DNA of 64,000 nucleotides from an uncultured Chloroflexota bacterium (GTDB taxonomy: Bacteria; Chloroflexota; Dehalococcoidia; Lucifugimonadales; UBA1127), in the NCBI GenBank assembly GCA_913045315.1, contig CAJWQJ010000010.1, positions 1-64,000 of the forward strand, in the 5' to 3' direction. The translations under genes and the position numbers were made by a program. The notes beneath the pieces were generated by a model. It saw nothing but the letters and a program-made list of their open reading frames with translations. It ran no database searches and was not told where the DNA came from. This document shows, in pieces, positions 8,748 through 17,171 of this stretch; the stretch's first letter is position 1; each line of letters starts with the position of its first letter.

Positions 8748-9083
8748 TTAAGCATATGGTCCCAAGTATGCTCCTCCCACAACGTGAAGATGGGCATGAT
8801 CCTGACTTTGCATTGCATCATTACCAACATTCGAAAGAAGACGAAATCCATCTGGACAAACTAAGTTACCAACTGAAACAGCAACTTTACCTACAGAACT
8901 CATCAAATCATCACTCCACATTTCTTCCTGAGAAATATGTTTTTTTGGTATTACTAATAACATTATAGGAGCCCAGTTCAATACATTCTCTATTACCAAT
9001 AAATCATTATCGGAATACAAAATATTTGCTGGTGATTCACCATTTATTATTGCGCAAAACACGCAGCTATGGGTATTTATCAA
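8748..9083 (-). CDS. HIT-family nucleotide-binding protein
   Basis: A 111-residue histidine-triad protein. The triad HAHLHVV (His96, His98, His100) is intact. An N-terminal CVFC pair (Cys7, Cys10) and PKKH near residue 50 are typical of Hint/PKCI-like hydrolases acting on nucleoside phosphoramidates. The start is TTG at 9083, with a strong GGAGGGG 4-5 nt upstream, and it overlaps the stop of the DnaI-like gene, so it is the last gene of the replication operon. It is slightly short at the C terminus compared with many Hint proteins. Confidence 0.9.
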   Translation of the reverse strand: MINTHSCVFCAIINGESPANILYSDNDLLVIENVLNWAPIMLLVIPKKHISQEEMWSDDLMSSVGKVAVSVGNLVCPDGFRLLSNVGNDAMQSQDHAHLHVVGGAYLGPYA

Positions 9084-10534
9084 TTACCCCTCCGGTTATA
9101 ACCTCTAGTACTGGAGGTGCGATTCCTTAGAGTTTTAGCATCTGTTTGTAGTTGACTAGAGGAAGAAAAAGAATTTTCTTTTGTTCTATAATCTAGTGCT
9201 TCAATCTCAACCACTGTTACAAATCTTGGATCGGATATTCTTGAGGCAATCTTAGGATTGTTTACAATTTCATCTTTTTCCATCGTAATCATTGTGGAAA
9301 GCTGAGAATTATGTCGATGAACCAACAAATGATATAATTTTTCTTGAGCCCAAACTGTACTTCCTTGTGATCCAAAATCATCAAGAATAAGTAATTCAGT
9401 ATTTTTAACTAGATCAAATAATTCGTCATAATTAATATCACTGTTGGGTGCAAATGTGTGTCTCATATGATCCAAAAGTTCAGCAACAGTAGTGAAAAAA
9501 ACTGGTTTACCAAGATCATTTCTATAATTTACAACAGAAGCAACTAAATGAGTTTTTCCCACTCCAGTACCACCGGTAAATAACATCCATTGACCCTCGG
9601 GATTTTTAGCATAATTTAATGCAGCGGAAAACGCATATTTAAGACTTTCTTTCTGTCGATTGGAAGCTCCATTAACATTTACCTCAAAAGTATCAAATGT
9701 CATACCTAATTGCATTGCTTTTGGCAAAAAGCCAAGGTTACTTCCAGGATTAAGTGTTATTCCGGGTAAATTAAAAACCTTGCTAATAGAAGAATTTGTC
9801 AAACGGGTTCGCAACCTTTCGCCAAAACTTTCTATGGGAGAAACTGTTACTATAACCGTAGGTAGTTCCATATTATAACGATAATTTAAAATCTGAAGAA
9901 TCTTTTCTTGACCCCATGACGTAAATCCATATCCTCCCATATCATCTAAGAAAAGAACTGGTGCACTAGAGATTTGGTCGATACGATTTATATAGGTATC
10001 ATCATCATTAGAAACACCTGTTCTTCGGACCTCATCCAATAAATCGGGCACAACTAAATAAAGTGGTAAATACCCATTCTCGTAAGCTTTATGGGCAATC
10101 GCAGCCGCTAAGTGTGTTTTACCTGAACCTGTTGGCCCAGAAATAATCATCCATCCTTGAGGATTTTCAGCAAAATTATTGCCATACTCAATTGCATCCT
10201 GAAAATCTTTATCAATCTCATCATTGGTTTTCGTAGAAGCATATAGAGTGTCAAAAGTAAACCTTTTAAGCATATTAAGGTTACTGTATAACCTTAAACG
10301 ATTATCGCGTTGATCCTCATTGCGTTCGTTCCAACACTTACAAGGTTCAATTGTTCCCCATCTTGGATGTCCAAAAGGAACATTTACTCTGACCCAATTA
10401 CTATCATAACAAATACTACAATTATAATCGATCTGAATATTAGATCTGTTTTCTTCGTTGTTGGCGCTTTGCGATTTCTCCAATCGTAATCGACCCAGAA
10501 TCTCCCCTATCGATTCGGTTTCCTCGTCCTTCAT
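9080..10534 (-). CDS. DnaC/DnaI-like helicase loader with two AAA+ modules
   Basis: A 484-residue protein with a zinc finger (Cys39, Cys42, Cys65, Cys67) like that of DnaI/DnaC loaders, then two DnaC/IstB-type ATPase modules. Module 1 has Walker A GPTGSGKT (133-140) and Walker B VLFLDDMG (193-200); module 2 has GGTGVGKT (321-328) and LLILDDFG (381-388). The modules resemble each other throughout (PDLLDEVRRT versus AELLDHMRHT), consistent with an internal duplication, whereas E. coli DnaC and B. subtilis DnaI have one. Co-transcription with dnaB and a DnaD-like gene supports a role in loading the replicative helicase. AAGAAGGTGG 5 nt before the ATG supports the start, which lies 95 nt inside the preceding gene. 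Confidence 0.85.
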   Translation of the reverse strand: MKDEETESIGEILGRLRLEKSQSANNEENRSNIQIDYNCSICYDSNWVRVNVPFGHPRWGTIEPCKCWNERNEDQRDNRLRLYSNLNMLKRFTFDTLYASTKTNDEIDKDFQDAIEYGNNFAENPQGWMIISGPTGSGKTHLAAAIAHKAYENGYLPLYLVVPDLLDEVRRTGVSNDDDTYINRIDQISSAPVLFLDDMGGYGFTSWGQEKILQILNYRYNMELPTVIVTVSPIESFGERLRTRLTNSSISKVFNLPGITLNPGSNLGFLPKAMQLGMTFDTFEVNVNGASNRQKESLKYAFSAALNYAKNPEGQWMLFTGGTGVGKTHLVASVVNYRNDLGKPVFFTTVAELLDHMRHTFAPNSDINYDELFDLVKNTELLILDDFGSQGSTVWAQEKLYHLLVHRHNSQLSTMITMEKDEIVNNPKIASRISDPRFVTVVEIEALDYRTKENSFSSSSQLQTDAKTLRNRTSSTRGYNRRGN

Positions 10535-11192
10535 CCTGCCACCTTCTTAAAATTGCCTCAATATAAGCCAAATTTCGTTTATTATAGCTAACAGCTAATG
10601 AAAAAGCTTCAACAATCCATTTGTAAGGATACTCATTTTCAATTTGTTGCAGTTTTTCTGCTGCCATTGGATAAATTAATCCAATATTAGACTCATATAG
10701 TTCAAACAATGACTGTATTTCCTCATCAAGCAATTCATTTGGTAATTCTTGAGTAAGAAAGCCAGTAAAACTTTCTAACTCAATATATTTATCTCTAGCA
10801 ATCTTCATAATTCGATCCAATCTTTCCTGAGTCATTCTATTAAAATCATTTGTTAAGAAATAAACCATATTTTTTATATTTGTTTTCTCGGATTCGGCAT
10901 CAATAAACAATTCAGTTTGTTTAAGAAGACCAAAATCCACACATTTATCAAGCGTTACACGAGCTAAAGCTAAGCTGTGAGAATCAGTATTCACAGCTAG
11001 TTCTCTTCGTATAACTAAATCTTGTTCTAACTCTAAAGGGATTATGAAAGCTTCATTTGTATTCTTCGAATTAAGTATAAATATTGCTCTTATAACATAT
11101 TTCAATTGCAAAATATTATCGATGGAATCTAGTAAGTTTCCAAAAAAAGAAATTGGAACACCTATATATTTTTCGTTGCTACTATTCGCCAC
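10440..11192 (-). CDS. DnaD-domain primosome-type protein
   Basis: A 250-residue protein starting at GTG (11192) with AAAGGA 5 nt upstream, 8 nt after the dnaB stop. The C-terminal region (about 165-222: FELYESNIGLIYPMAAEKL, AVSYNKRNLAYIEAILRRW) matches the DnaD/DnaB C-terminal domain, including the Tyr-Ile-x-x-Ile-Leu-x-x-Trp core. The N-terminal region (about 20-100) looks like a winged-helix adaptor (VIRRELAVNTDSHSLALARVTLDKCVDFGLL). In Bacillus, DnaD helps recruit the DnaB helicase and DnaI loader to origins. Its place between dnaB and a DnaI-like loader supports the same job here. Its last 95 nt overlap the loader gene in another frame. Confidence 0.8.
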   Translation of the reverse strand: MANSSNEKYIGVPISFFGNLLDSIDNILQLKYVIRAIFILNSKNTNEAFIIPLELEQDLVIRRELAVNTDSHSLALARVTLDKCVDFGLLKQTELFIDAESEKTNIKNMVYFLTNDFNRMTQERLDRIMKIARDKYIELESFTGFLTQELPNELLDEEIQSLFELYESNIGLIYPMAAEKLQQIENEYPYKWIVEAFSLAVSYNKRNLAYIEAILRRWQDEGRGNRIDRGDSGSITIGEIAKRQQRRKQI

Positions 11193-11200
11193 AATATCCT

Positions 11201-12559
11201 TTATCCATTACTCATATTTTCAAAACGTGCAAATCTTTCTTGAAATCTCATAGAAAAAGATCCAGTAGGTCCATGTCTATGCTTGGCAACTATTACCTCG
11301 GCTATATTCAATGGATAAGGATGTTCTGGATGTAATTTAATCCAATCATCTTCAGAAATATGTTTATCTTCTCGATGGATAAACATCACTACATCTGCAT
11401 CTTGTTCGATACTGCCGCTTTCACGTAAATCAGAGAGCATAGGACGATGAGAGGGTCTATTTTCTACTGCCCTGCTAAGTTGAGAGACAGCAATTATAGG
11501 AACGTTCAAATCTCTAGCAAGGCCTTTAAGAGATCTTGATATTTCACTTACTTCCTGGACACGATTTTGAGATCGAAATTCACCACTCTGAATAAGTTGA
11601 AGGTAATCAACAACTATAAGATCCAAGTTGCGCTCCATATGCAATCTCCTAGCTTTACTTCTCAATTCAACTACCCCAAGTGATGGGGTATCATCTATGT
11701 ATAAAGGCAACTCCGATAAAACACCGGTTACATCAACAATCCTTCTTTCTTCTTCTTCCGTAAGAATTCCTAGTCTTATTCTATGACTATCAACATTGGA
11801 TTCTGATGAAACTAATCTAAGACCAAGCTGATCACTACTCATTTCAAGACTAAAAACTGCAACCAATTTTCCAAAATAAGCAGCATTGCGAGCTACACTA
11901 ATTGCAAGTGCTGTTTTACCAAAGCCTGGTCGGGCAGCAAGAATAATTAAATCCGAGCGTTGTAATCCCCCTAAAATCCTATCCAGATCAGTAAAATTTG
12001 AAGAAATCGAGTCCATGGATCTAGAGTCTTCATCGTCAGAACCCTGTCTTTCAAGAAGTCGATCCATAACAGAACGAAGGTGTTCAAAATCCCGGGATGA
12101 TCTCCCAGATCTAATTCTAAACAAAGCATCTTCTGCATTACTTAGAGTGGAATCAATATCAGAAGCGTTTTCATAGCCCAAGTCAGCAATATCATTAGCT
12201 GCCGAAATAAGTTGCCTCATTACAGAAGTACGCTTTACTATTTCTGAATAATGAACAATGTTTACGGATGTGGGAACTGTAGCAGCAACTTTACCAAGAA
12301 ATTCATACCCACCAACAGACTCAAGATAGTTGTTTCTTGCTAGTTCATGACCAAGCGTAGCTTGATCAATCACGTTATTTTCACTTCTACTAGAAATTGC
12401 TAAACAAAACTCATAGCATCGACGATTCCGTTCGCGGTAGAAATCACTTGGCTTCAAAAGAGAAGTAATTCTATGAATAGACTCTCCGTCAATGATTAAT
12501 GAACCAATGACAGCCTCTTCTGCTTCTATGTCGTGCGGGAGCAACCTATCGACATACAT
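11201..12559 (-). CDS. dnaB: Replicative DNA helicase DnaB
   Basis: A 452-residue hexameric 5'-3' helicase that unwinds DNA at the replication fork. The N-terminal domain begins RLLPHDIEAEEAVIGSLI, followed by a linker and a RecA-like core with Walker A ARPGFGKT (209-216), FSLEMSSDQL, LDLIVVDYLQLI (Walker B) and the C-terminal KHRHGPTGSF with the arginine finger. No intein interrupts it. It follows rplI by 47 nt, the widespread rplI-dnaB order, and is followed by the DnaD- and DnaI-like genes. Confidence 0.98.
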   Translation of the reverse strand: MYVDRLLPHDIEAEEAVIGSLIIDGESIHRITSLLKPSDFYRERNRRCYEFCLAISSRSENNVIDQATLGHELARNNYLESVGGYEFLGKVAATVPTSVNIVHYSEIVKRTSVMRQLISAANDIADLGYENASDIDSTLSNAEDALFRIRSGRSSRDFEHLRSVMDRLLERQGSDDEDSRSMDSISSNFTDLDRILGGLQRSDLIILAARPGFGKTALAISVARNAAYFGKLVAVFSLEMSSDQLGLRLVSSESNVDSHRIRLGILTEEEERRIVDVTGVLSELPLYIDDTPSLGVVELRSKARRLHMERNLDLIVVDYLQLIQSGEFRSQNRVQEVSEISRSLKGLARDLNVPIIAVSQLSRAVENRPSHRPMLSDLRESGSIEQDADVVMFIHREDKHISEDDWIKLHPEHPYPLNIAEVIVAKHRHGPTGSFSMRFQERFARFENMSNG

Positions 12560-12606
12560 GCTTAATGCTCACATTATCCCAAATTAATGTTTAAAAATTT
12601 AAGAAA

Positions 12607-13266
12607 TTACTCTGAAACTTCTTCATCTTCTGAATCCAATTCACTATTACTATCTGGTTCAATAATTCCTGAAGGAGTGCCATCCAACTTATCTTCGTCT
12701 GATTCTGAATTATCCACCTCGGAAATTATTTCATCTGTTTCAGAAGCAATCGATTCGTTTTCAATTTCACTAGCAACAGCATCATCTTCATTATTTTGAA
12801 TCAGTTGTCTGCCTAGTTCATCTTCAACAGTGACCTGGACTGTAGGAATAATATCCTGATGGAGTCTAACTGACACATTGAAAACCCCTAGTTCTCGTAT
12901 GGGTTCAGAAAGTAGTATTGCTCGACGATCAACATCTACTCCAGTAGATTCCTTAATAATTCCAGCAATACCAAAGGAAGTAACTGAGCCATACAATCTA
13001 CCTTGTTCACCTGCACGGACTTTAACGGTAAGCTGTAATCCCTCTAATTTAGCAGCTACATCCTGCAATGCTACAGCATCACGCTCTCGTTTCGCGTCAG
13101 CAACTTTCCTTATGTTTCCAATTCTCTTTCGGTGTTCAAGGGTTGCTGGTACAGCAAAACCTTTAGGAATGAGATAATTTCGGGCATAACCACCTGCAAC
13201 AGAACGTACATCACCTGCCCTATACTTAGGTAAAACATCTTCAACAAAAACAACTTCAATTCTCAT
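12607..13266 (-). CDS. rplI: Ribosomal protein L9 with long acidic C-terminal tail
   Basis: A 219-residue L9. The N-terminal RNA-binding domain has GGYARNYLIPKGFAVPAT, followed by the long connecting helix and a normal C-terminal domain ending near residue 147 (VQVTVEDE). About 70 extra residues follow, almost all Asp, Glu and Ser (for example SEVDNSESDEDKLDG and ELDSEDEEVSE), absent from typical 148-150-residue L9. It is the first gene of the replication operon. Similar acidic tails occur on S17 and S3 in this window. Confidence 0.95.
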   Translation of the reverse strand: MRIEVVFVEDVLPKYRAGDVRSVAGGYARNYLIPKGFAVPATLEHRKRIGNIRKVADAKRERDAVALQDVAAKLEGLQLTVKVRAGEQGRLYGSVTSFGIAGIIKESTGVDVDRRAILLSEPIRELGVFNVSVRLHQDIIPTVQVTVEDELGRQLIQNNEDDAVASEIENESIASETDEIISEVDNSESDEDKLDGTPSGIIEPDSNSELDSEDEEVSE

Positions 13267-13359
13267 TTATGAACACCTCTATAACTCAAGTTACTTAATC
13301 TCACAAAACAAAAGAAAATAGTAATTTGAATAACATCATGAAATAATACCAGACCCAGA

Positions 13360-13389
13360 ATTATAGTTCATATCTAACAAAAATTACAA
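13360..13389 (-). promoter_or_regulatory. Candidate promoter of the rplI-dnaB operon
   Basis: On the minus strand, TTGTAA (13389-13384) is followed after 18 nt by a perfect TATAAT (13365-13360), about 95 nt upstream of the rplI ATG. The rest of the 292-nt region 13267-13558 is AT-rich and non-coding, apart from the palindromic promoter at its right end. Confidence 0.45.
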
Positions 13390-13480
13390 CATTATTTACA
13401 ACGAATTAAATCACAGAATAGAAACATTCAGTATCGTTATATTGAAATTAATAAAATAGTATTTAAAATTTAAAAAATAC

Positions 13481-13509
13481 TTGACACAAATCGCAGCTAT
13501 AACTACACT
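13481..13509 (+). promoter_or_regulatory. Sigma70 promoter of the 13.6-kb acyl-CoA dehydrogenase
   Basis: A consensus TTGACA (13481-13486) is followed after 17 nt by TACACT (13504-13509), placing transcription start near 13516, about 50 nt before the gene. The promoter is overlapped by one arm of a perfect inverted repeat, so it is probably tightly controlled. Confidence 0.7.
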
Positions 13510-13542
13510 CCTCTCATATGCGTAGTTATAGCTGCGATTTGT
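13486..13542. repeat. Perfect 21-bp inverted repeat overlapping a promoter (operator candidate)
   Basis: The arm at 13486-13506 (core TCGCAGCTATAACTAC) is repeated exactly in inverse at 13522-13542 (core GTAGTTATAGCTGCGA), separated by 15 nt. The left arm covers the spacer and -10 of the promoter, and the right arm lies in the early transcribed leader. Only the right arm would be transcribed, so an RNA hairpin is unlikely. Two oppositely oriented protein-binding sites, such as for a TetR/FadR-type regulator of fatty-acid genes, fit better. The regulator is not identifiable here. Confidence 0.8.
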
Positions 13543-13564
13543 AGTTACCTTAAGGAGGATGATT

Positions 13565-14761
13565 ATGGATTTCGAGTTCCATTTTACGCCTGAACAGGAC
13601 GAATTCCGAAAGGAAGTAAAGGCATTCTTGAATGAGCATGGCAAAATGCCTGAGTCTTTGGGCAAATTAGGTTTAGAAGAAGAGGACATGACTCGTGAAC
13701 AGTTTGAGTGGGCAAAAGAATTCCGCCGCAAGCTTGGTAATAAAGGTTGGTATTTCCCAACATGGCCAGCTGAATATGGTGGAGGCGGCCTCAGCTCAGC
13801 ACATGAAATGATTATTAATGAAGAGCTATCCCACTATGACATCCCTGGTGGAGCAGGCACAGTAAGACTTTCTGCACCTGGTTTGATGGTATGGGGTACC
13901 GAAGAGCAAAAGCAACGCTTCTTAAAGCCATTGCTCCAAGGTGAAGCAAATAACTGGCAACTTTGGACTGAGCCGGATCACGGATCTGACTTAGCTGCTG
14001 TCGAAACAAGAGCGATCAGAGATGGTGACGAATTTGTTGTAAACGGAACAAAGACTTTCATAAGTGGAAGTTTTGGACCTCCAGATTACTTCTGGATGCT
14101 AGCAGTAACTGATCCTGATGCTCCACGACACAGAAATCTTGGTGCATTTTTCTTCCCAGGAGACCTTCCAGGAATCACTATCCAAAGACTCGATATGATG
14201 GTTCGAGGATCACAGAATATGGTCTACTTAGATAATGTTCGAGTGCCTCAGGAATACCTCATTGGTGAAGAGACCAATGGATGGCAAGTCATGCAAGCAA
14301 CTGCAGAAGTTGAGCATGGTGGAGCTGGATCCATTGATACTGAAGACACATTAACTCCTGTTCTTGTTGACTTCATCAAGGAAAAAGGCACCAGCCATGC
14401 TGGAAAAAATGCTCTGATGAAGATGTATCTATCCGAAAAAACAAATCGATTAATCGGAATGCGTACATACTGGATGGGTCAAAACGGAAAAGACATGACC
14501 TATGAAGGTTCACAAAACTCTCTAGTAAAGAAAATGCACGTTTGGAAAACTGGTATTGGAACACTAGAGGTTGCTGGACCACATGCACTTCTTTACGAAA
14601 CTGCTGGAGGAAAGACTGAGCTTGCTCAACGAAACAGTGAAAGCACTCATGCTGGCGGTTCACCAGAAGTACAGAAGTTGATCATCGCACGTAGAATTGG
14701 ACTGAGCCGAACTAAAGAAAAGGCTCATGTTTCCTATGTCGGTGTAAACAAAGAATCCTAA
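13565..14761 (+). CDS. Acyl-CoA dehydrogenase
   Basis: About 398 residues. Family signatures are WPAEYGGGGLSSAHEMI, WQLWTEPDHGSDLAAVET (TEP-GSD FAD loop), VVNGTKTFISG and the C-terminal AGGSPEVQKLIIARRIGL, which replaces the YEGTSEIQ of MCAD-type enzymes; the base is therefore probably a helix-G glutamate (AEVEHGG). The architecture is FadE-like, acting on long or unusual acyl-CoAs. I chose ATG 13565 over 13559 because AAGGAGG (13552-13558) abuts the earlier ATG and is properly spaced from the later one. Codon use and the strong Shine-Dalgarno suggest high expression. It is monocistronic, with its own operator-promoter and terminator. Confidence 0.9.
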   Translation: MDFEFHFTPEQDEFRKEVKAFLNEHGKMPESLGKLGLEEEDMTREQFEWAKEFRRKLGNKGWYFPTWPAEYGGGGLSSAHEMIINEELSHYDIPGGAGTVRLSAPGLMVWGTEEQKQRFLKPLLQGEANNWQLWTEPDHGSDLAAVETRAIRDGDEFVVNGTKTFISGSFGPPDYFWMLAVTDPDAPRHRNLGAFFFPGDLPGITIQRLDMMVRGSQNMVYLDNVRVPQEYLIGEETNGWQVMQATAEVEHGGAGSIDTEDTLTPVLVDFIKEKGTSHAGKNALMKMYLSEKTNRLIGMRTYWMGQNGKDMTYEGSQNSLVKKMHVWKTGIGTLEVAGPHALLYETAGGKTELAQRNSESTHAGGSPEVQKLIIARRIGLSRTKEKAHVSYVGVNKES

Positions 14762-14778
14762 AAGATAACTGCAAATAT

Positions 14779-14823
14779 AATAGAAAAGCGTCAGTTAGAT
14801 AGATTCTCTGGCGCTTTTCTATT
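14779..14823 (+). terminator. Rho-independent terminator
   Basis: A 16-bp stem with one G-T wobble (14779-14794 / 14808-14823, core AGAAAAGCG / CGCTTTTCT) and a 13-nt loop, running into a T-rich tail. It ends the acyl-CoA dehydrogenase transcript. Confidence 0.85.
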
Positions 14824-14887
14824 TATTTGTTAAAATATAATTATCCACAAAAAATTACTAATTTACTGTTAAGGAGCAACTTTAATT

Positions 14888-15997
14888 TTGGGTAAAGTTA
14901 ATGTAGCTATTATAGGTCTAGGAAACTGTGCATCGTCCCTGGTTCAAGGAATACAGAAATATAGAGAAGCTCCTCCAGATGCTTTTATCCCTGGTCTCAT
15001 GCATCCAGTTTTGTCTGATTACCATGTAGGTGATGTTAATATAGTTGCAGCTTTCGATATCGACCAAAATAAGGTAGGCAAGGATATTTCTGAGGCTATC
15101 TTTTCCGGACCAAATAACACCGTAAAATTTGCAGATGTACCTGAAATGGGTGTCAAGGTTGATCGTGGGATGACTCATGATGGTATTGGAAAATTTTTAG
15201 ATGGTGTAGTTACTAAATCACCAGGATCAACATCAGACATAGTTTCAATACTTAAAGATCGTGACGTTGATGTTGTAGTAAATTACCTTCCCGTTGGATC
15301 AGAAGAGGCTACGAAATGGTATGTAGAGCAGATACTCAAAGCTGGCTGTGGATTTGTGAATTGTATACCTGTATTCATTGGTAGAGAAGATTACTGGCAA
15401 AAACAATTTGCAAAAGAAGGACTACCCATAGTTGGAGATGATATAAAATCTCAGGTTGGTGCAACTATTACCCACAGAGTATTAACTCATCTGTTCAGAC
15501 AACGCGGAGTAAAATTACTTAATTCTTATCAGTTAAACTTTGGTGGAAATACTGACTTTCTAAATATGCTTGAGCGAGAACGACTTACTTCAAAAAAGAT
15601 TTCTAAAACCAATGCAGTTACATCAATGTTAGATTACGATATAGGTTCAGATAACATCCATATCGGACCAAGTGACTATGTGCCTTTTCTTGAAGATAGA
15701 AAATATTGTTACATCAAAATGGAAGGATTAGGATTTGGTGATATCCCAATAAATCTAGAAATGAAACTTGAGGTTTGGGATAGTCCCAATTCTGCAGGCG
15801 TAGTTATTGATGCAATTAGATGTTGTAAAGTGGCATTAGATAGAGGCATAAGTGGTACTCTAGTAGGTCCTTCGGCTTATTTCATGAAATCACCTCCTCT
15901 CCAGTGTCCAGATGATGAGGCTCAAAGTATGGTTGAGGCATTCATTGATGGTGAAGATTTTCAAGGTAGACCTACATCCCTACAGGGGAAATCATAA
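14888..15997 (+). CDS. ino1: myo-Inositol-1-phosphate synthase
   Basis: A 369-residue NAD-dependent enzyme converting glucose-6-phosphate to L-myo-inositol-1-phosphate. The N terminus has a Rossmann motif ([16 protein letters not shown]). Further family motifs are [31 protein letters not shown] and [12 protein letters not shown], characteristic of the short prokaryotic (mycobacterial/archaeal) form. The start is TTG at 14888, 11 nt after AAGGAG, chosen because [10 protein letters not shown] matches the family N terminus. It is the first gene of a three-gene set with a PimA-like glycosyltransferase and a phosphatidyltransferase, pointing to inositol phospholipid synthesis. Confidence 0.95.
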   Translation: MGKVNVAIIGLGNCASSLVQGIQKYREAPPDAFIPGLMHPVLSDYHVGDVNIVAAFDIDQNKVGKDISEAIFSGPNNTVKFADVPEMGVKVDRGMTHDGIGKFLDGVVTKSPGSTSDIVSILKDRDVDVVVNYLPVGSEEATKWYVEQILKAGCGFVNCIPVFIGREDYWQKQFAKEGLPIVGDDIKSQVGATITHRVLTHLFRQRGVKLLNSYQLNFGGNTDFLNMLERERLTSKKISKTNAVTSMLDYDIGSDNIHIGPSDYVPFLEDRKYCYIKMEGLGFGDIPINLEMKLEVWDSPNSAGVVIDAIRCCKVALDRGISGTLVGPSAYFMKSPPLQCPDDEAQSMVEAFIDGEDFQGRPTSLQGKS

Positions 15998-16031
15998 GTA
16001 ACAGATTTCAAGTAAATCTAATTAAAATGTC

Positions 16032-17171
16032 ATGAAAATAGCACTGATTTCACCATATGATTACGCAACTCCTGGTGGTGTTAATGCCCACATTGGAAAC
16101 CTCGCTAGAGAATTCTCCAATAATGGTCATTCCCCGACAATTATAGCTCCTTCTTCAAAAGCTATTGATACGGAAACCTCCACCAAATTTATTGCTATGG
16201 GAAGGCCAATCCCTATTCCATATGGCGGTTCAACTGCGAGGTTATCAATCTCACCTTGGCAAATAAAAAGAGTACGGAAATTATTAATGCAAGAACAATT
16301 TGATATCTTGCATTTACATGAACCTCTAACACCCATTTTACCTTGGTTATTTCTTAAAACATCTACCACTGTTAATATCGGAACATTTCATGCATTTCAC
16401 GAAAAAAGCAAATATTATCATATAACCAAGCGACCCCTAAAATATTGGTTTAATAAATTAAACGGTACAATCGCTGTTTCACAATCTGCTATGAGTTTTG
16501 TTGCCAAACACTTCGAAGCCAACTATGAATTGATTCCAAATGGAATCAATATACAAAAATTTTCGAGTAATACTGCCCCGATAGAAGAATTAAATGATGA
16601 CCGACCGACAATATTATTTGTTGGTCGGATTGGAGAAAAGAGAAAAGGACTTAAATATCTACTAAAAGCATATAGTAATCTAAAATGGAACCATCCGAAC
16701 CTCAGACTTGTGGTTGTAGGCCCGGGAGATTTGGACAAAGAATGTCACAGATTGATTTCAGAACATAATATGAATGACATAATCTTTACAGGCCCAGTTT
16801 CAGAAAGTGATCTTCCAAAATACTATAAATCAGCAAGTATTTTTTGCTCCCCAGCAACTGGACAAGAAAGTTTTGGTATTGTTTTACTTGAGGCCATGGC
16901 ATCTGGAACACCAATAGTTGCATCAGCAATTCAAGGATATTCAGCAGTAGTAGAAAACGGAGTTCAGGGATTACTTTTCGAACCTGAAAATCCTGTTGAT
17001 CTATCCGAGAAAATAGAGGTCCTATTACAAAATAGCACTATGCGGCAGAACCTTGGCAAAGCCGGTCCTATTCGTGCAAGTAAATTTTCATGGGAAAACA
17101 TTGCATCTCAGATACTATCCTATTATGAAGAAACCCGTTCCGAATGGATAAGAAAGTATAAGGTTAGTTAA
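16032..17171 (+). CDS. GT4 glycosyltransferase, PimA-like (phosphatidylinositol mannosyltransferase)
   Basis: A 379-residue GT-B enzyme of family GT4. The N-terminal motif SPYDYATPGGVNAHI, the PIPIPYGGSTARLSISP stretch and LHLHEPLTP closely mirror mycobacterial PimA, which transfers mannose from GDP-mannose to the 2-position of phosphatidylinositol. The C-terminal domain has FVGRIGEKRKGLKYLL and the nucleotide-sugar motif ESFGIVLLEAMASGTPIVAS (E-x7-E). It is a peripheral membrane enzyme in the family. It sits between inositol-phosphate synthase and a CDP-alcohol phosphatidyltransferase, whose ATG overlaps its stop codon by 1 nt. Sugar donor specificity is inferred. Confidence 0.85.
   Translation: MKIALISPYDYATPGGVNAHIGNLAREFSNNGHSPTIIAPSSKAIDTETSTKFIAMGRPIPIPYGGSTARLSISPWQIKRVRKLLMQEQFDILHLHEPLTPILPWLFLKTSTTVNIGTFHAFHEKSKYYHITKRPLKYWFNKLNGTIAVSQSAMSFVAKHFEANYELIPNGINIQKFSSNTAPIEELNDDRPTILFVGRIGEKRKGLKYLLKAYSNLKWNHPNLRLVVVGPGDLDKECHRLISEHNMNDIIFTGPVSESDLPKYYKSASIFCSPATGQESFGIVLLEAMASGTPIVASAIQGYSAVVENGVQGLLFEPENPVDLSEKIEVLLQNSTMRQNLGKAGPIRASKFSWENIASQILSYYEETRSEWIRKYKVS

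Noticed and set aside
12587-12799. Ser-rich + strand frame opposite the L9 tail
   Set aside because: It is the antisense image of Glu/Asp/Ser codons in the acidic tail and has no independent signals.
13486-13542. Perfect inverted repeat considered as a transcribed terminator or attenuator hairpin
   Set aside because: The promoter -35 box overlaps the left arm, so transcription starts between the arms and only one arm would be in the RNA.
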